DNA of 64,000 bases from Tribonema minus (GCA_017506865.1 JAFCMP010000078.1:248001-312000); one strand, 5' to 3'. Counted from the first letter of the stretch, positions 9,301-18,187 are shown. Numbers and translations are program-made. The notes: generated by a model from the letters alone, not told the origin.

Positions 9301-12051
9301 GTGCAAGGTGCGAGGATTTTATCTTCGTTAGATCTAGCAGCGGGTTACCATCAGATCCCACTGGCCAAGACGGCTAAGGCCAAGACGGCCTTCAGAGCCC
9401 CAGACGGCTCGTTGTGGCACTACAAGGTGGCGCCAATAGGGCTAGTGAATCTGCCAGCGCAGTTCACAAGGTTGATGCACCAAGTGCTTGGGGATGCCTT
9501 AGGCTCCCACGCACTAGTGTACATTGATGACGTGTTAGTGTATGGCACGGACATCGAGGAGCACATCGAGCAGTTAGATGATGTGCTTGGCCGCATAGGC
9601 GCGGCGGGCATGAGCGTGTCTCGCCCGAAGTGTCAGCTGTTCCAAGCTGAAGTCAAGTTCCTGGGCCATATAGTTGGCGCTGCTGGAACAAGACCAGACC
9701 CTGACAAGGTCAAAGCCATGCTTGACATGAGCCCCCCACTGAAAGGCGGGGTACCCGACAAGCAGTTGGTACAAGTGGTTATGGGAGTGTTCAACTATTA
9801 CAGGCGGTATGTACCCGACTTTGGGGCGATATCAGAGCCTACAGTAGCCCTGACCAAGAACAAAGCAGTCATGGTTTGGGGGTCTGCGCAGGAGCGGGCT
9901 TTCAAGCGGCTGAAGAGTGCCATGTGCGACAGTCGCATAGTGATGCACCCAGATTTCAGTTTGCCTTTCGTATTGTACACCGACGCCTCCAAGACGGCGA
10001 CGGGAGGTGTGCTTACACAGTTTAGACCTGTGAGTGAGGTCGAAAGGGCAACAGCGGGACAGCCATATGCTCACACGGGCAGGCGCCGCATAGCTGAAGG
10101 CGAGGAGGTCAGAGAAGTAGTCGTTGGCTACTTCAGCAAGCTGAATTCTGAACCTGACGCGAAGTTAGGAGCGACGGCAGTAGAGTGTCTGGCAGTAGTG
10201 CTAGCGCTCAACCACTTCAGGCCTTACATTTGGGGTAACCCTGTCACAGTGGTCACAGATGCCGCAGCGCTCAGGTGGCTGTTGACGTTGCAAGACTACA
10301 ACGGCAAGCTACTAAGATGGGCCATGCGCATACAGGAGTATGACGTTACCATTCAGCACAGGCCTGGAAAAAGAAATGCCAATGCTGATGCCCCATCCAG
10401 ACTGCCGCAGCAGGCAGAGTTAGATGCTGAGCGCTCTACGGAGCCAGCAGACGAACTGTGGCCAGACGCAGTCCCGAGCATGGACGCACCGCCGTCAGGT
10501 GTGCGCTTTGCGGACGAGGCCACGAGAACGCACAAGGTGGCCGACGTGAGCTGTCGTGGGTACACGGCGGATGCACGTTACGGGCCAGCGTTCAAGTTCA
10601 ACGAGGCCGTCGCCATATCAGGCGTAGTGGCCGCTAGGTTAGCCGCTCTGACAGCTGTGGAGCTAGCGCAGTTGTTGGACAGAAGGCTAGATGACTCCAC
10701 GGTGGAGGAAGCTGAGGTTGATGAAGTTGAGATCAACACAGCGTACACAGAGCCAGTCAATAAGTACACCGGCTCGTGGGAGCAGTCCCAAGCGCAGCGA
10801 CTCTTAAGGCAGATCGCATGCGACAGGCGACGCAGCATTAGCTCAAAGAGGGCCAAGTGCGGCGTCACCACGGCTCAGCCGGCGGCAGACTCATTGGAAG
10901 AAGGAGAAATTCCAGAGGTAGAAGCTGCTGCTGATGCAGATGAGGCAGACGAGCCACCGGATGGCGAAGCTGTTTTAGGCAAGCGCAAGAAGACGCTACC
11001 AAGGCCAGAAGTAGTGCAGTTGCTGAAACGGGTGGCCGAGGGAGACTCGCCTGCCACGCCAGCAATGCTCAGCAGAGCCGCATTTCTTGAAGTTCAGAAA
11101 GCGGACGGCTTCTGTCAAGCAGTGAGCAAGATGCTCATTGAGGGTGACATACCCGAAGGCGCGGAGCTAGCCGCTCATGTCTTAGCACAGAGAGAACAGT
11201 ATACCATCGAGGAAGATGGCCTCTTAGTGCACAGTTCAACAAGCCACCCCAAGAGAGGTATGGTGGTGTTGCAGTGGGTCGTGCCAGTGGTGCTACGAAC
11301 CCTAGTCATGCGTTTAGGGCATGATGACGCGAGCGCTATGCATTGCGGCATAGGCGCTACGCACACGCGTATATTTGAGAGATATTTCTGGCCTGGGATG
11401 GGCGCGGACATGCGAACATACGTGCAGAGCTGCATGACGTGCCTAGAGCGCAAACGCGCCAGCTCCACTCAGTACAGACAGTGGTTGGCTGAGCCCGTGC
11501 GTATGTGGCAGCGGCTCAACATAGATATCACAGAGCCTGGTATACAATCTACGGCAGGGCACAAGTATGTCCTGACCATAGTGGAAGCGAGGTCGGGCTT
11601 CGTGTGGCTCTCGGCCATGCGCGGCCAGGGAGCGCGCGACGTTACCCCGCACCTCATGACGGTGTTCCTTGAGATTGGAGCACTAGTGGAGGAGCTGTGC
11701 TCTGACAAGGGCAAGGTCTTCCTAGGCAATGTGGTCACGGACCTTTGCAAAGCGTTCAAAGTGAAACGCATAGAAACCAGTGCCTACCACCCCCAGACCA
11801 ATGGTGTGGCGGAACATGCAAATGGTCGTGCCAAGAAGGCACTAGCGTCCTGGGTCAGCGCTCAGCAGACCAACTGGCACGAAGGCTTAGAGCTTGTGCA
11901 GTTCGTGCTGAGGACAACGCCCAGAGGTGAAACAGGTTTAACACCCTTTTTCTGTGTGTACGGTCGGGAAGCTTCACTGCCACATGATGCATTTATGCAC
12001 GAGGATGGCAGCAGGAAGTTGGACCTGCACGAGGAGATTGAGCACAAGTGA
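3331..12051 (+). CDS. Gag-methyltransferase-Pol polyprotein (up to an in-frame stop)
   Basis: A 2906-residue frame. Residues 1-330 are Pro/Ala-rich. A capsid-like helical region lies near 582-770. A Cys-Cys-His-Cys zinc finger (CRGCG...H...C) starts at residue 849. Residues 953 to about 1255 are a C5 cytosine methyltransferase: motif I ICCGALGGAIAGG, motif IV SPPCTDFS with the catalytic Cys1033, motif VI YENVPG with Glu1069, motif VIII RRQR near 1111, motif IX LLSLAEMAVL and a motif X-like FIPEMAFHLFVAI. Then follow an aspartic protease (VDCGAT, Asp1537), reverse transcriptase (YIDD at 2064), RNase H (LYTDAS near 2212) and integrase with an HHCC finger and DD35E (Asp2732, Asp2792, Glu2828). 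The frame stops at TGA 12049-12051, before the integrase C-terminal domain, which resumes in the same frame at 12055. The methyltransferase would modify cytosines in DNA; its target is unknown. Confidence 0.93.
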   Translation: MAKTGHGSKAKPSGSSRTGGASGGARPSGRAAASADKGGKRLTKRTAPESSSGDTPSSPPPRPAAAVVAEPSQQVGASAPDSPAPSAAARSPEPAVVVGAAPPIIRSFADFSDDANGGGTAAESLVAGHLRRQRMVELFALAGITTTIAQIAEVEAASSQAAIASTLAQSTLPRKTPLVATPAQVAPVAEPVEPAVTAAVAAAPVVAPGVTPQQVARSKPTETSVARSAQAPSAPEVSPVVSTSKSPKLPVKQKAPAYPTALAKARAKAKASSLLTLPRKGAVGAAALREPVVPREAPVAPSSPVVRSGKQRQVARVLPDTSESSEGEGGIPFDPVGTEEMYVQWKEGIENLITEHSRAADKARRAAKAAGAERDSHKYLGNTKRRITEALSRGDKHEIRSRLLPVARAHAAQQAQEARDQNLALLEKRGHDFKAGKYGDLLTVGARRFSSRSWCHFAFGDDSGDESELSKMTKDIERTPLVTEEARKASDSYPRRLISHPMPEVEELIGGCESTSDEAVRPPTLAFGVRVSDDVADAAALARASILGESVKDAGALTPSYSSVAMSARKPKVDLRGFGGTGVVIVTQVGRLEASVRAFERSCNTRGVPKSAYAEALLQSLTRGQYSDLTSTIKNERTGVLETRSFSDLTYEQMVQCLTAAYDSTSARQIALQRYHELTRASGTSPEVWGREVAAAAHDAGCADNQQIVRMKFVHELPLCCRQEVNGMHDTWDLQNIAFPKVVATAQQRWQAAPVGEREIRTVVSAMAATYISPPSRSDAGKRPNRDGWSVVSTERRPKKGKLAAARAMLAGLSTDERRELGFNSSAPQGSSSSGGGNGGGGKPKNYMCRGCGVDQGNWEDLMRHKKSCQKCTEHRDKRRNGESHLQLSAASVESDLPAASSTSATSELVGVVIADACAAQSAEHVNDAVNDVPLHAQVAATEGGPEPPPRVMTHASICCGALGGAIAGGKLTSRAGFVTRTVLAVDKNVKAIEALHEVHSEVPTMTACMTNAKVVARLLDEKPDITTISPPCTDFSAEGKRAEGEAAECTVHAARLIVRAKLRVVLYENVPGVLVSRAFARAVRILKSAGYMLYIAKLKSSEFEVPCRRQRVYIVIVPAGVASREALQRFGAVINTKRLQSRPTSVRSRLRCPERTFFLQPRSAQHPGVLDADGLLPSPVRKLPGRPTASYVAHAKDAGPVASARLLSLAEMAVLMTYHHELPASACSSDVRRYIADLFIPEMAFHLFVAIEASGLCTLPEQQVRLPRRSDSTLRHSVDCPPPFWLAGQSDSLVQAATAVHAAPTSSAHCSAAVARSIHAKAHDAGYAEVPIIPMRSAWEEPEVDLAVVQPGMADIMEVDDSDSGSGSEWDSQSVVSVCSSADDMDIDTEISAPPIAAAAARKKLGGGKDPRLAPGELKAALRRAGLDAQSLGILDHVPGVSKLDTAPPVSVAETIKNLTEEIAKQREPVKLPHVDLAVGSSEPSSVERSKSEAHVEYIRPVAGVVPPGQMFVSASLRVQSNSRTPKELYVRAMVDCGATVTIMGKRIADKLPNSYVCAPQQGDYTEILLADGKTSLQISGVVNAWLRFKNKMFLHKFYVVNAPMDVLLGTDFFAPHGSVISYHGGSPAFFPGGLKGVAIRPMHDKNRADNANARAAALASCKGNGSAESTEAPDKPQQCSARMAYNTVLAPSSETIVELTLLPKPKRVQPYAALLIPEEPVTTDMMRGKGVKANITALTVNASGTIFATLSNTSMYPVYVRRNTYWGKVTPINADDLLEVQTATQRALEAKLLVIAARWHSENAKLVAELAASIGKTAKEVAQEVQRLADLSQRHNAQLENCTDAELEEILVKDGKLAPHLQGRGKDGVLLKTKALDMLKKHRNVFAKDPKNPRVTQHFEIDVDTQMAEPVADKARHWAFKEAEYIMKQIQMMAKRQQIEPSDSAWASNPVLVVQGDKIRFCIDFRKLNAVTKRDSHGLGNMDDMMRAVQGARILSSLDLAAGYHQIPLAKTAKAKTAFRAPDGSLWHYKVAPIGLVNLPAQFTRLMHQVLGDALGSHALVYIDDVLVYGTDIEEHIEQLDDVLGRIGAAGMSVSRPKCQLFQAEVKFLGHIVGAAGTRPDPDKVKAMLDMSPPLKGGVPDKQLVQVVMGVFNYYRRYVPDFGAISEPTVALTKNKAVMVWGSAQERAFKRLKSAMCDSRIVMHPDFSLPFVLYTDASKTATGGVLTQFRPVSEVERATAGQPYAHTGRRRIAEGEEVREVVVGYFSKLNSEPDAKLGATAVECLAVVLALNHFRPYIWGNPVTVVTDAAALRWLLTLQDYNGKLLRWAMRIQEYDVTIQHRPGKRNANADAPSRLPQQAELDAERSTEPADELWPDAVPSMDAPPSGVRFADEATRTHKVADVSCRGYTADARYGPAFKFNEAVAISGVVAARLAALTAVELAQLLDRRLDDSTVEEAEVDEVEINTAYTEPVNKYTGSWEQSQAQRLLRQIACDRRRSISSKRAKCGVTTAQPAADSLEEGEIPEVEAAADADEADEPPDGEAVLGKRKKTLPRPEVVQLLKRVAEGDSPATPAMLSRAAFLEVQKADGFCQAVSKMLIEGDIPEGAELAAHVLAQREQYTIEEDGLLVHSSTSHPKRGMVVLQWVVPVVLRTLVMRLGHDDASAMHCGIGATHTRIFERYFWPGMGADMRTYVQSCMTCLERKRASSTQYRQWLAEPVRMWQRLNIDITEPGIQSTAGHKYVLTIVEARSGFVWLSAMRGQGARDVTPHLMTVFLEIGALVEELCSDKGKVFLGNVVTDLCKAFKVKRIETSAYHPQTNGVAEHANGRAKKALASWVSAQQTNWHEGLELVQFVLRTTPRGETGLTPFFCVYGREASLPHDAFMHEDGSRKLDLHEEIEHK

Positions 12052-12054
12052 GAT

Positions 12055-13290
12055 ATGCTTGAGCTTGCAGACAAAGTGGTGTCAAAGGCGCTGCAAGTGC
12101 GCGCCCAGAAGATCACCAAGCGCAATGAAGCTATTAAGCGCGCGGTGAAGTTCGCCGTCGGTGACTATGTCATGATACGGCTGCCCAGGCAAAGGGACAG
12201 GTCGGCTGCTCTTGATGCCAGGTATGTGGGGCCTTGGCAGATCGAGGCTCGCACAGGCGAATCAGGTCTCTCATTCATCTGCAGGATGATGGGCAGAAGA
12301 GTTAGACACACCACAGCTCATGTTGAGAACATGAAGCCCTTCCACATGAGGCCTAGTGCCATGTTGGAACCACTGGCAGGTGTGCACGCCATGCTAAGCC
12401 CCCGACAGGTGGAGGAGCCAGCAGATGGTGAGAAGTTATACAGAGTTCTAGACCGCCAAGCGGGCCCCAATAGCTCGTGGCAGTACAAATGGCAGTCCAT
12501 AGATGGCAAGTCACATGCGTGGGTGTCAGAAGATGACATGCTGCAAGAAGTGACGCCATGGACCTTAGACGCTTTTCACGCGCTCTATGAGCTGCGCAAC
12601 GAAGGAAGGTTGCCGGCATATGCCATCAGGCCCACACCTAAGGAGGATGCTGGCATGCGCCGAGAGAGCGCGCTGCAACTCTATCCCATCGGCACAGCGC
12701 TGGTCAGGGAGCACAGAACGGTAGTGGGCGGCCCGATCACTTACGTGTGGGGGGCCGTTAAGAACTTTGTGTCACCATACTGGAGGATCAGATATGAGGA
12801 TGGTGAGTGGGAACAGATGACCCGTACACAGGTCAAGTCTGCCATACAGTTGGCAGAGGCAGTGCGTGACAAAGCCAAGAGCTTGCAGGCGCAAAGCGCG
12901 CCGGACAGCGCGAGCAGTGCAAGTCCCAACTCTCAGGTCACGCGAGGTCTGCCATCTTCCCAAACTAGTTCTGAGGCAAGCTCAGCCCAAGATTCTGCTC
13001 AGCCGCAGATCTCGCTGGTAAAGCTGCCCAAACTGCCATCTGATTTCGGATCAGACTTTGAGGATGAAGTGATCTGGTATCACTTTCCAACAGGCTGGAG
13101 CCGCGGCGTCCTGGGTGAGTTTTACCCCGCCAGGTCGCAGTTCACGTTTGATGTACTATTCGACGGTGAGAAGACTGTCAGGCGTATGCGCTTACGTCCG
13201 GGTGACTACCGCACGCCAAAAGACAGCCCATACTCATCATGGAATGTGCTCGCCGCTCGCAGTATATCCTCAGAGGAGAGTGCGAAGTAG
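12055..13290 (+). CDS. Integrase C-terminal domain and tail, separated by one stop codon
   Basis: This 411-residue frame is in phase with the upstream polyprotein; only the TGA and one further codon separate them. Its start contains the integrase C-terminal pattern: GDYVMIRLPR, then ARYVGPWQIEART and VRHTTAHVENMKPF. A chromo-like or linker segment follows. Near residue 245 is YWRIRYEDGEWEQMTRTQV, resembling the Tudor-like PTM domain seen in some plant and algal proteins. A Ser/Ala-rich linker precedes a second Tudor-like segment (HFPTGWSRGVLGEFYPARSQ...VLFDGEKTVRRMRL). It is best read as the natural C-terminus of the polyprotein, cut off by a nonsense change or reached by readthrough, not as an independent gene. 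Domain names in the tail are by eye. Confidence 0.8.
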   Translation: MLELADKVVSKALQVRAQKITKRNEAIKRAVKFAVGDYVMIRLPRQRDRSAALDARYVGPWQIEARTGESGLSFICRMMGRRVRHTTAHVENMKPFHMRPSAMLEPLAGVHAMLSPRQVEEPADGEKLYRVLDRQAGPNSSWQYKWQSIDGKSHAWVSEDDMLQEVTPWTLDAFHALYELRNEGRLPAYAIRPTPKEDAGMRRESALQLYPIGTALVREHRTVVGGPITYVWGAVKNFVSPYWRIRYEDGEWEQMTRTQVKSAIQLAEAVRDKAKSLQAQSAPDSASSASPNSQVTRGLPSSQTSSEASSAQDSAQPQISLVKLPKLPSDFGSDFEDEVIWYHFPTGWSRGVLGEFYPARSQFTFDVLFDGEKTVRRMRLRPGDYRTPKDSPYSSWNVLAARSISSEESAK

Positions 13291-13519
13291 TTGTGGGGAC
13301 TCAAGTTGAGTCAAAGCTGAGGCCGGCGACTCCCTTTTCCTGCAGAGAGGATTTCCCTGACTAGCAGGTTTGCCTCCCAGGTTTTTAATGGGGTTTCCAA
13401 CCAGTTCTATATTGGCCTCCATGCTTAGTAGTGCACTTAGTGCGAGCATGCTGCAACTACACTAGGGACCGCGATCTGCTGCTTCGAGTTCAAGTCCGCA
13501 TCGAGGGCGATGCTCAGCA
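13291..13519 (+). other. Retrotransposon 3' untranslated region
   Basis: Short non-coding stretch between the integrase tail and the polypurine tract. No further domain is visible. Confidence 0.5.
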
Positions 13520-13530
13520 AAGAAGGGGGA
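13520..13530 (+). other. Polypurine tract
   Basis: AAAGAAGGGGGA lies just before the 3' LTR, where plus-strand DNA priming takes place in LTR elements. Confidence 0.7.
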
Positions 13531-13532
13531 TC

Positions 13533-13943
13533 TGATACGGCTTGGGGGTGTATTCAGACAGTTACAGGCAGTTACACCTCACAGGTTGGCACAGGTCTCA
13601 GTAGACCTGTGTAGTCGGTGTAGACCTTGACATGTGATTGAGAGCTGGCCTGACCTTAGTTGAAGGCAGGTGCAACTAGTTGGGTCACATGCCAAAGGGC
13701 ACATCAAAGTAGTATGCACAGCATCAGAACCTCCCCTGCAAGCAGCAAGCCCGAACCTTGCTGTGCCAGCCATCGTCCAGCCCAAGCCTTCTGTCTCTCA
13801 GCAGCAGAATAAGACATCCGGTGAGCGCATCGCGTTTCCTTTCGCACAACATTCATTTGAGTTCTCTGAAGCGTGTCTACTTGTTTTGCTCTTCCAGTTT
13901 GCTTGTTTGCATCCATGACAGCATCACAAGGTAAGCTGCTTCA
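13533..13943 (+). repeat. 3' LTR
   Basis: 411 bp copy of 1943-2353 with two substitutions. It is followed by TGCA, the presumed target-site duplication. Confidence 0.95.
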
Positions 13944-15832
13944 TGCAGGACATGTAAACCACGTGTGCAACACGTACGCAGTGTCATCACACTTCATCAC
14001 CGTGCCACTAGAGGCCTTTGGTACAGACATGGGCTCTTACTATTAGTGTAGTCTAGCCTCATCGTCCAACCTAACCTCCTTCCTTTTTCAAAAGAGCCCA
14101 TGTCTGAAAACCAGCACAGAGTTGCTGTCAGACAGCTCGCCATAAATTCCATCAAATTAATCACGCAGGTAGTGAAATTTTGTGTGCTCTGGTGCCCATA
14201 CATATGCCAGCATGGATCAGTACATCAAGACAACCACCACTTTCACAATATGCTGGTTGCCTGCACTCTCGCGCGCCAGCGACCATCTGCACTGGTGGGT
14301 TCCCACACTACCACCAACAGGCAGAGCCTGGCCACGCGTGCAAAAAAATACGCTAAGGCAGTCTACGAGAGGTCCACGCCCGCATACGTGATTGCACAGT
14401 TTAACGTCTCAAATTCTAGCATTGTGTCTAGCCGTTGTGGATTTCACACACAACCAACTCTCTTTCTGCATCCTCTCTGATGCCCATCGCTGTCGCTCTG
14501 GACCGGGCGACACAAGCAGACGCCGACACCATCCGCAAGACGACTTCGGGTACCATAAGTCGATTACACCACGCACGGTGGTGCTGAGAAACAAAGGGGG
14601 GGGGTATGGGTAACCGCTCAAGCCCACTCTGCCAACCGCCCTAAGGCGCGCCGACATACAACCTCATCATCTCTATGCCAATGCTAGACAAGGACGCCAT
14701 GCACAGCATGCCGGATGTGTGAGCCGCGGCTGGCATGGAACACAAACGCGAGCACTCGAGCGAGGGCTGCTCACACAGCTAAGGCACAGCTGTTAAGTGT
14801 CTGCTCGTCGAAATCGGCTGGGAACGACGCAACAGAAGATCTGACGCAATCAGCTGGTTTGGACAGCTTGAAGCCCAGATTCCCGCGTGCTATCTCTCTC
14901 TCTTGTTTCATTATATCAGCACGAATGACAACACGCGCTAGCGCGTCCGCATCACGCATGTGCCTACGGTGGACGAATAAGTCTGAAGATGAAAATAAAA
15001 ATGAGAGGATGGCGAGTATGTGAAGGCATGTATGTGTGTGTAGGCGAGTGTAAGATGAATGAAAGCATTACGTCCCGCAGCGACGTGCACTGCAGCTCGG
15101 TAGCTCGTGTAAACTAAGTAGGAGCGATCGGCTCACGAGCGTGGGGCTGGGTAAAAAGCCTGCTCTTGGTTTGCCAGTGAAACGATTAGGGGTTATAGTT
15201 AAGGCAGTGTTCTTACTTGTGGACACCATGGAGGTCTCTTGGGTTGGCTTCAGGTCGGCTCCTCTGCTTGTGTGATCTCTCATTCCATTGTGAACCCCTG
15301 CCCCACGTTCAAGCCCAAGGGCTCCGAACCTTTCAGCACAAGAAGGGTCTCACAGACAGTTCTCAACTGACACTCTGATATGCTGAGCAATGACCGAACA
15401 TAGGGAGCCTCTCATCATATGCCAGGAAGTGTAACATACAGAGTACATATATCAAACCGTGTCAAGTGTGACCCTTACAGCAACGTGTCTTTCTCATGCG
15501 CTGAGAATCAAAAGTACAACGGCTTCGTTTGATGGCCTATCCTGGCAGCTGGCCATCAAACGCGCCATCTGAGTAGAGGAGCAGACGACAAGGTGCAAGC
15601 TGTGCGGGAAGTCGCCGGGCGGCAGCCTGCATGCACGGCTGTGTCAAGTGCCACGCGTCAAGGCGCACGACACCATCGTCCACAATAACGTCAAGAGGGC
15701 CACGCAGCGCATCCTGCGGCAATACCTCAAAACAGGACTGGTGACCGGAGGTAGGGGGCGAGGGACCCATACCCATAGTGTAGTTGAGGCTGGCAAGGGG
15801 GTTGCTGCGCTCAAAGCGGGTCCAGAGTATAT
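13944..15832. other. Gene-poor stretch with a small hairpin
   Basis: No coding region can be supported. A perfect 15 bp inverted repeat (CAGACATGGGCTCTT at 14024-14038 and its complement at 14092-14106) could form a hairpin. Confidence 0.45.
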
Positions 15833-16168
15833 CGCCTTGAGATTTACATGTTCCTGTGCCTTCTTTCATGTCAAATTTTGGGCCACCTCCAGCTTCCGGA
15901 CAGCGTATAGTGTCATACCTGGTGTGCGTCACAAGTACTACTTGGACAAGACAGCGGTGCATGTGTGCGCTCGTGAGCTCACTGTGCGTCCAGTGCAGCG
16001 GCGGGGATTCAAATCCCACTGTATATCCACTGTATCTAAGGCCGCCGGCGCTGTTCATGGCAGCACAGTTCGCACACCAGGTATGACACTATAAACTGTC
16101 CGGAAGCTGGTGATGGCCCAAAATTTGGCGTGAAAGAAGGCCCACAGGAAAATGTAGATCTCAAGGCG
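15833..16168. mobile_element. MITE-like element with about 97 bp terminal inverted repeats
   Basis: The left arm 15833-15928 starts CGCCTTGAGAT and ends CCTGGTGTGCG. Its reverse complement is at 16071-16168 with roughly 90 percent identity. The 142 bp between the arms has no coding capacity, but carries GGGATTCAAATCCC, which loosely resembles a tRNA-type B box. No clear target-site duplication was found, so the DNA transposon superfamily cannot be named. Confidence 0.75.
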
Positions 16169-16660
16169 AGCTCTTTTTTGGCCCCCCCGTTCCAGCTAGC
16201 ATGGTTGAAGATGATAACTTGAAGTGCTGGGTTTATTCTCTAGTGTTCCAGCTGACGGTGATGGATCCGGAGGATGGCCAGTGGCAATCAGGAAATCCAC
16301 AATAACATCTGCATGGCAGCGATCTGCACCGAACAGAACAACGAGCATCAGCGCGCCACCTTCAACGAGTGGTTCAGTGAAGCAGCCAAGAACACCTTGT
16401 CGGCAAATTAAAGCTGTCGTCTGCTCTTGCTCAGCCCTGATCAGTACTTTGTCAGCTGCTGCGTAGTCAGACTTTGGCCAACCTTGGACGAAAGGCCTTG
16501 CTGTGCCTTACTGCCTACCTCGCGTTCGTTTCACTGGTGCCATTCGCAGCATAAGAGGGCACAGGAACCGGTCCCAGACAACAGCTGAAAAAGTCCGCCG
16601 GCTGCGACAATTTGTAAGTCAACTCATTACTGAACCTGCGATACCGCACTAAGAGGACCA

Positions 16661-16948
16661 ATGAGTGAGCCGGCCACTCCGAAGCAGGAAGCCACTGCCT
16701 TGTCGCGGCAGCTTGCTCTGCACTGGTATTTCCGGTGGTTGTACGAGGTGCAGCAGTACCCGCTGCAGCTGGCGCAAGACAACCTCGAGTCTGCGTGGTT
16801 GCCGTTCCAGAAGGCGAAGTGGAGCAACGAGATTCAAGTGCGGCAGCAGCTGGCGGTGGCGCTAGAACCTTATGTGCCTCTCACGCAGGAGGAGCAGGAA
16901 CTGCAAGACCAGGGTAAGCTGAAGAAAGAAGGCGCAAAGAGTGCATGA
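16661..16948 (+). CDS. Small 95-residue protein, unrecognised
   Basis: The ATG follows AGGACCA, and the frame has no stop over 95 codons. The product has a plain globular composition: an aromatic, helix-prone N-terminal half (ALHWYFRWLYEVQQYP) and a charged Gln/Glu/Lys-rich C-terminus. No signal peptide or membrane segment is seen. An AATAAA at 17088-17093 could serve the 3' end, and a possible 5' UTR intron ends just before the start (acceptor near 16651). Composition unlike the neighbouring chance frames favours a real gene. The family was not recognised; it could be a small organelle or ribosome-associated subunit, but nothing in the sequence proves that. Confidence 0.55.
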   Translation: MSEPATPKQEATALSRQLALHWYFRWLYEVQQYPLQLAQDNLESAWLPFQKAKWSNEIQVRQQLAVALEPYVPLTQEEQELQDQGKLKKEGAKSA

Positions 16949-17780
16949 TGTACATCACTTGTTGCTGCAGCAAAAGCGTAGACTATTGGTACTTGAATTG
17001 CAGTTACACTCACAGTCGATCGTGCGCGCCACTGCGGCGCTTGGCTGGCTATCGGATTTACCAGTTAGAGCTGCTGCATACTGCTTGAATAAAGCCTATA
17101 CTGCCACACAGTAGTAGCTCGGTTTTTGCGGAAATTTGCGCAAAATAATGACAGAGGGTATGTCTACATACATCGAGCATTGATCATTCAGCGGGCCCAG
17201 TGAGCTCACCCACCAAGTGTGCTTAGTCAATCATTGTGATTAGAGGCCTGAACGAAGAGGCGGCTTCTTCTGACCTTCTAGTATGATCGCAGGTGCAGGT
17301 AGCTGTTGATTGCCGGGTCAAGTCAAATATTGCTCACAAGGCCATAATCCATAGTGTCGTTCCGCACAGCTGCATTTACTGTAGGCGTTCAACCTTGTGT
17401 CCAAGTTTACCCCTTCTGTAGGCTGCATGTAAAGTGTACACCTGCTATTGCTGCCTGGTCAGCTCAGGGGTGGTTGCGAAGTGTTCGATCCTTTGCCTTC
17501 ACCTCGCCCCAGACGCCAAGGGCAAGGCTCTCAAGCTAAAAAATATCAGCGGCTCATATCTGTCAAGCCATGACTGCGCTTGATTTGACTAGCCGCTGCT
17601 CCGATGTCGTTGCTGGCCATTCATTGCCACCAGGCACACTGAAGAAGGCACTCATGTTGAAGACTGTCTACTGGGCAAGCAATGACCTCATACTGATACC
17701 TCTGATTGCATTCAGGCAAGCATGTAATAGATTAAATTGAGGGGTTGCTGCTCCACGACATTGCAGTTGACCTTTTTCAG
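16949..17780. other. 3' flank and intergenic sequence
   Basis: Contains the AATAAA at 17088-17093. No supported gene. Confidence 0.4.
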
Positions 17781-18038
17781 GTAAACTGGAGGCCGCAGTA
17801 ATACGGGAGCACTTGCCCCGGCTGTCAAGCGACAGGCTAATGAAGGGCATATGCGGCAGTGGCTTATTGAGCGAAGTGATAACATTTTTCGTCGTGCTGC
17901 TGCCGGCACATGGGGTGGAGACATGGGAGGCTGCGCTGCACTTGGACGCCGCATCTGCATGCTTCAAGGGCGTGCCTCCAGGGCTGGTCGCACAGCTGCT
18001 GAGCGTCATTGAGCAGCTGCGGCGCAGCGAAGCACAAG
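17781..18038 (+). CDS. Internal exon of an unrecognised gene (partial)
   Basis: The acceptor CCTTTTTCAG ends at 17780, and the donor ACAAG|GTACAG follows 18038. The exon reads KLEAAVIREHLPRLSSDRLM followed by helix-rich sequence ending LLSVIEQLRRSEAQ. The pattern of short amphipathic helices weakly recalls the C-terminal domain of RPAP3-type proteins, but this is not secure. Neighbouring exons were not resolved with confidence. The 3' part of the exon is repeated just downstream. Confidence 0.45.
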
Positions 18039-18090
18039 GTACAGTGCTTTTTGGCGCCCTGAGCGAGAATCTATAGAAAGTACATTGCAG

Positions 18091-18187
18091 TTGGACTCCG
18101 CGTCTGCATGCTTTCAGGGTATGCCTTCAGAGCTGGTCATACAGCTGCTGAGCGTCATCGAAACACTGCGGCGAAGTGATGCACAAG
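18091..18187 (+). pseudogene. Tandem copy of the 3' half of the preceding exon
   Basis: LDSASACFQGMPSELVIQLL matches LDAASACFKGVPPGLVAQLL of the exon at 17781-18038. It has its own acceptor (CATTGCAG, ending 18090) and donor (ACAAG|GTACAT). Joined after the first exon it would be out of frame, because the upstream donor is phase 1 and this copy needs phase 0, so it is either an alternative or a dead exon. Confidence 0.5.

Larger units (their letters stand above)
1943..13943 (+). mobile_element. Ty3/gypsy LTR retrotransposon carrying a cytosine-5 DNA methyltransferase
   Basis: A 12,001 bp element bounded by 411 bp direct repeats that start TG and end CA, flanked by the 4 bp direct repeat TGCA at 1939-1942 and 13944-13947. 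Internal order is primer-binding site, about 970 bp leader, a long Gag-methyltransferase-protease-RT-RNase H-integrase frame, an integrase tail after one stop codon, a purine-rich tract and the 3' LTR. Integrase lying after RNase H is the Ty3/gypsy order. The LTRs differ at only two sites (2037/13627 and 2200/13790), so the insertion is recent. The single in-frame TGA at 12049-12051 is the only visible lesion. Confidence 0.95.

Noticed and set aside
16000-16035. Possible tRNA from the GGGATTCAAATCCC loop
   Set aside because: No matching A box, acceptor stem or anticodon arm can be built around it.
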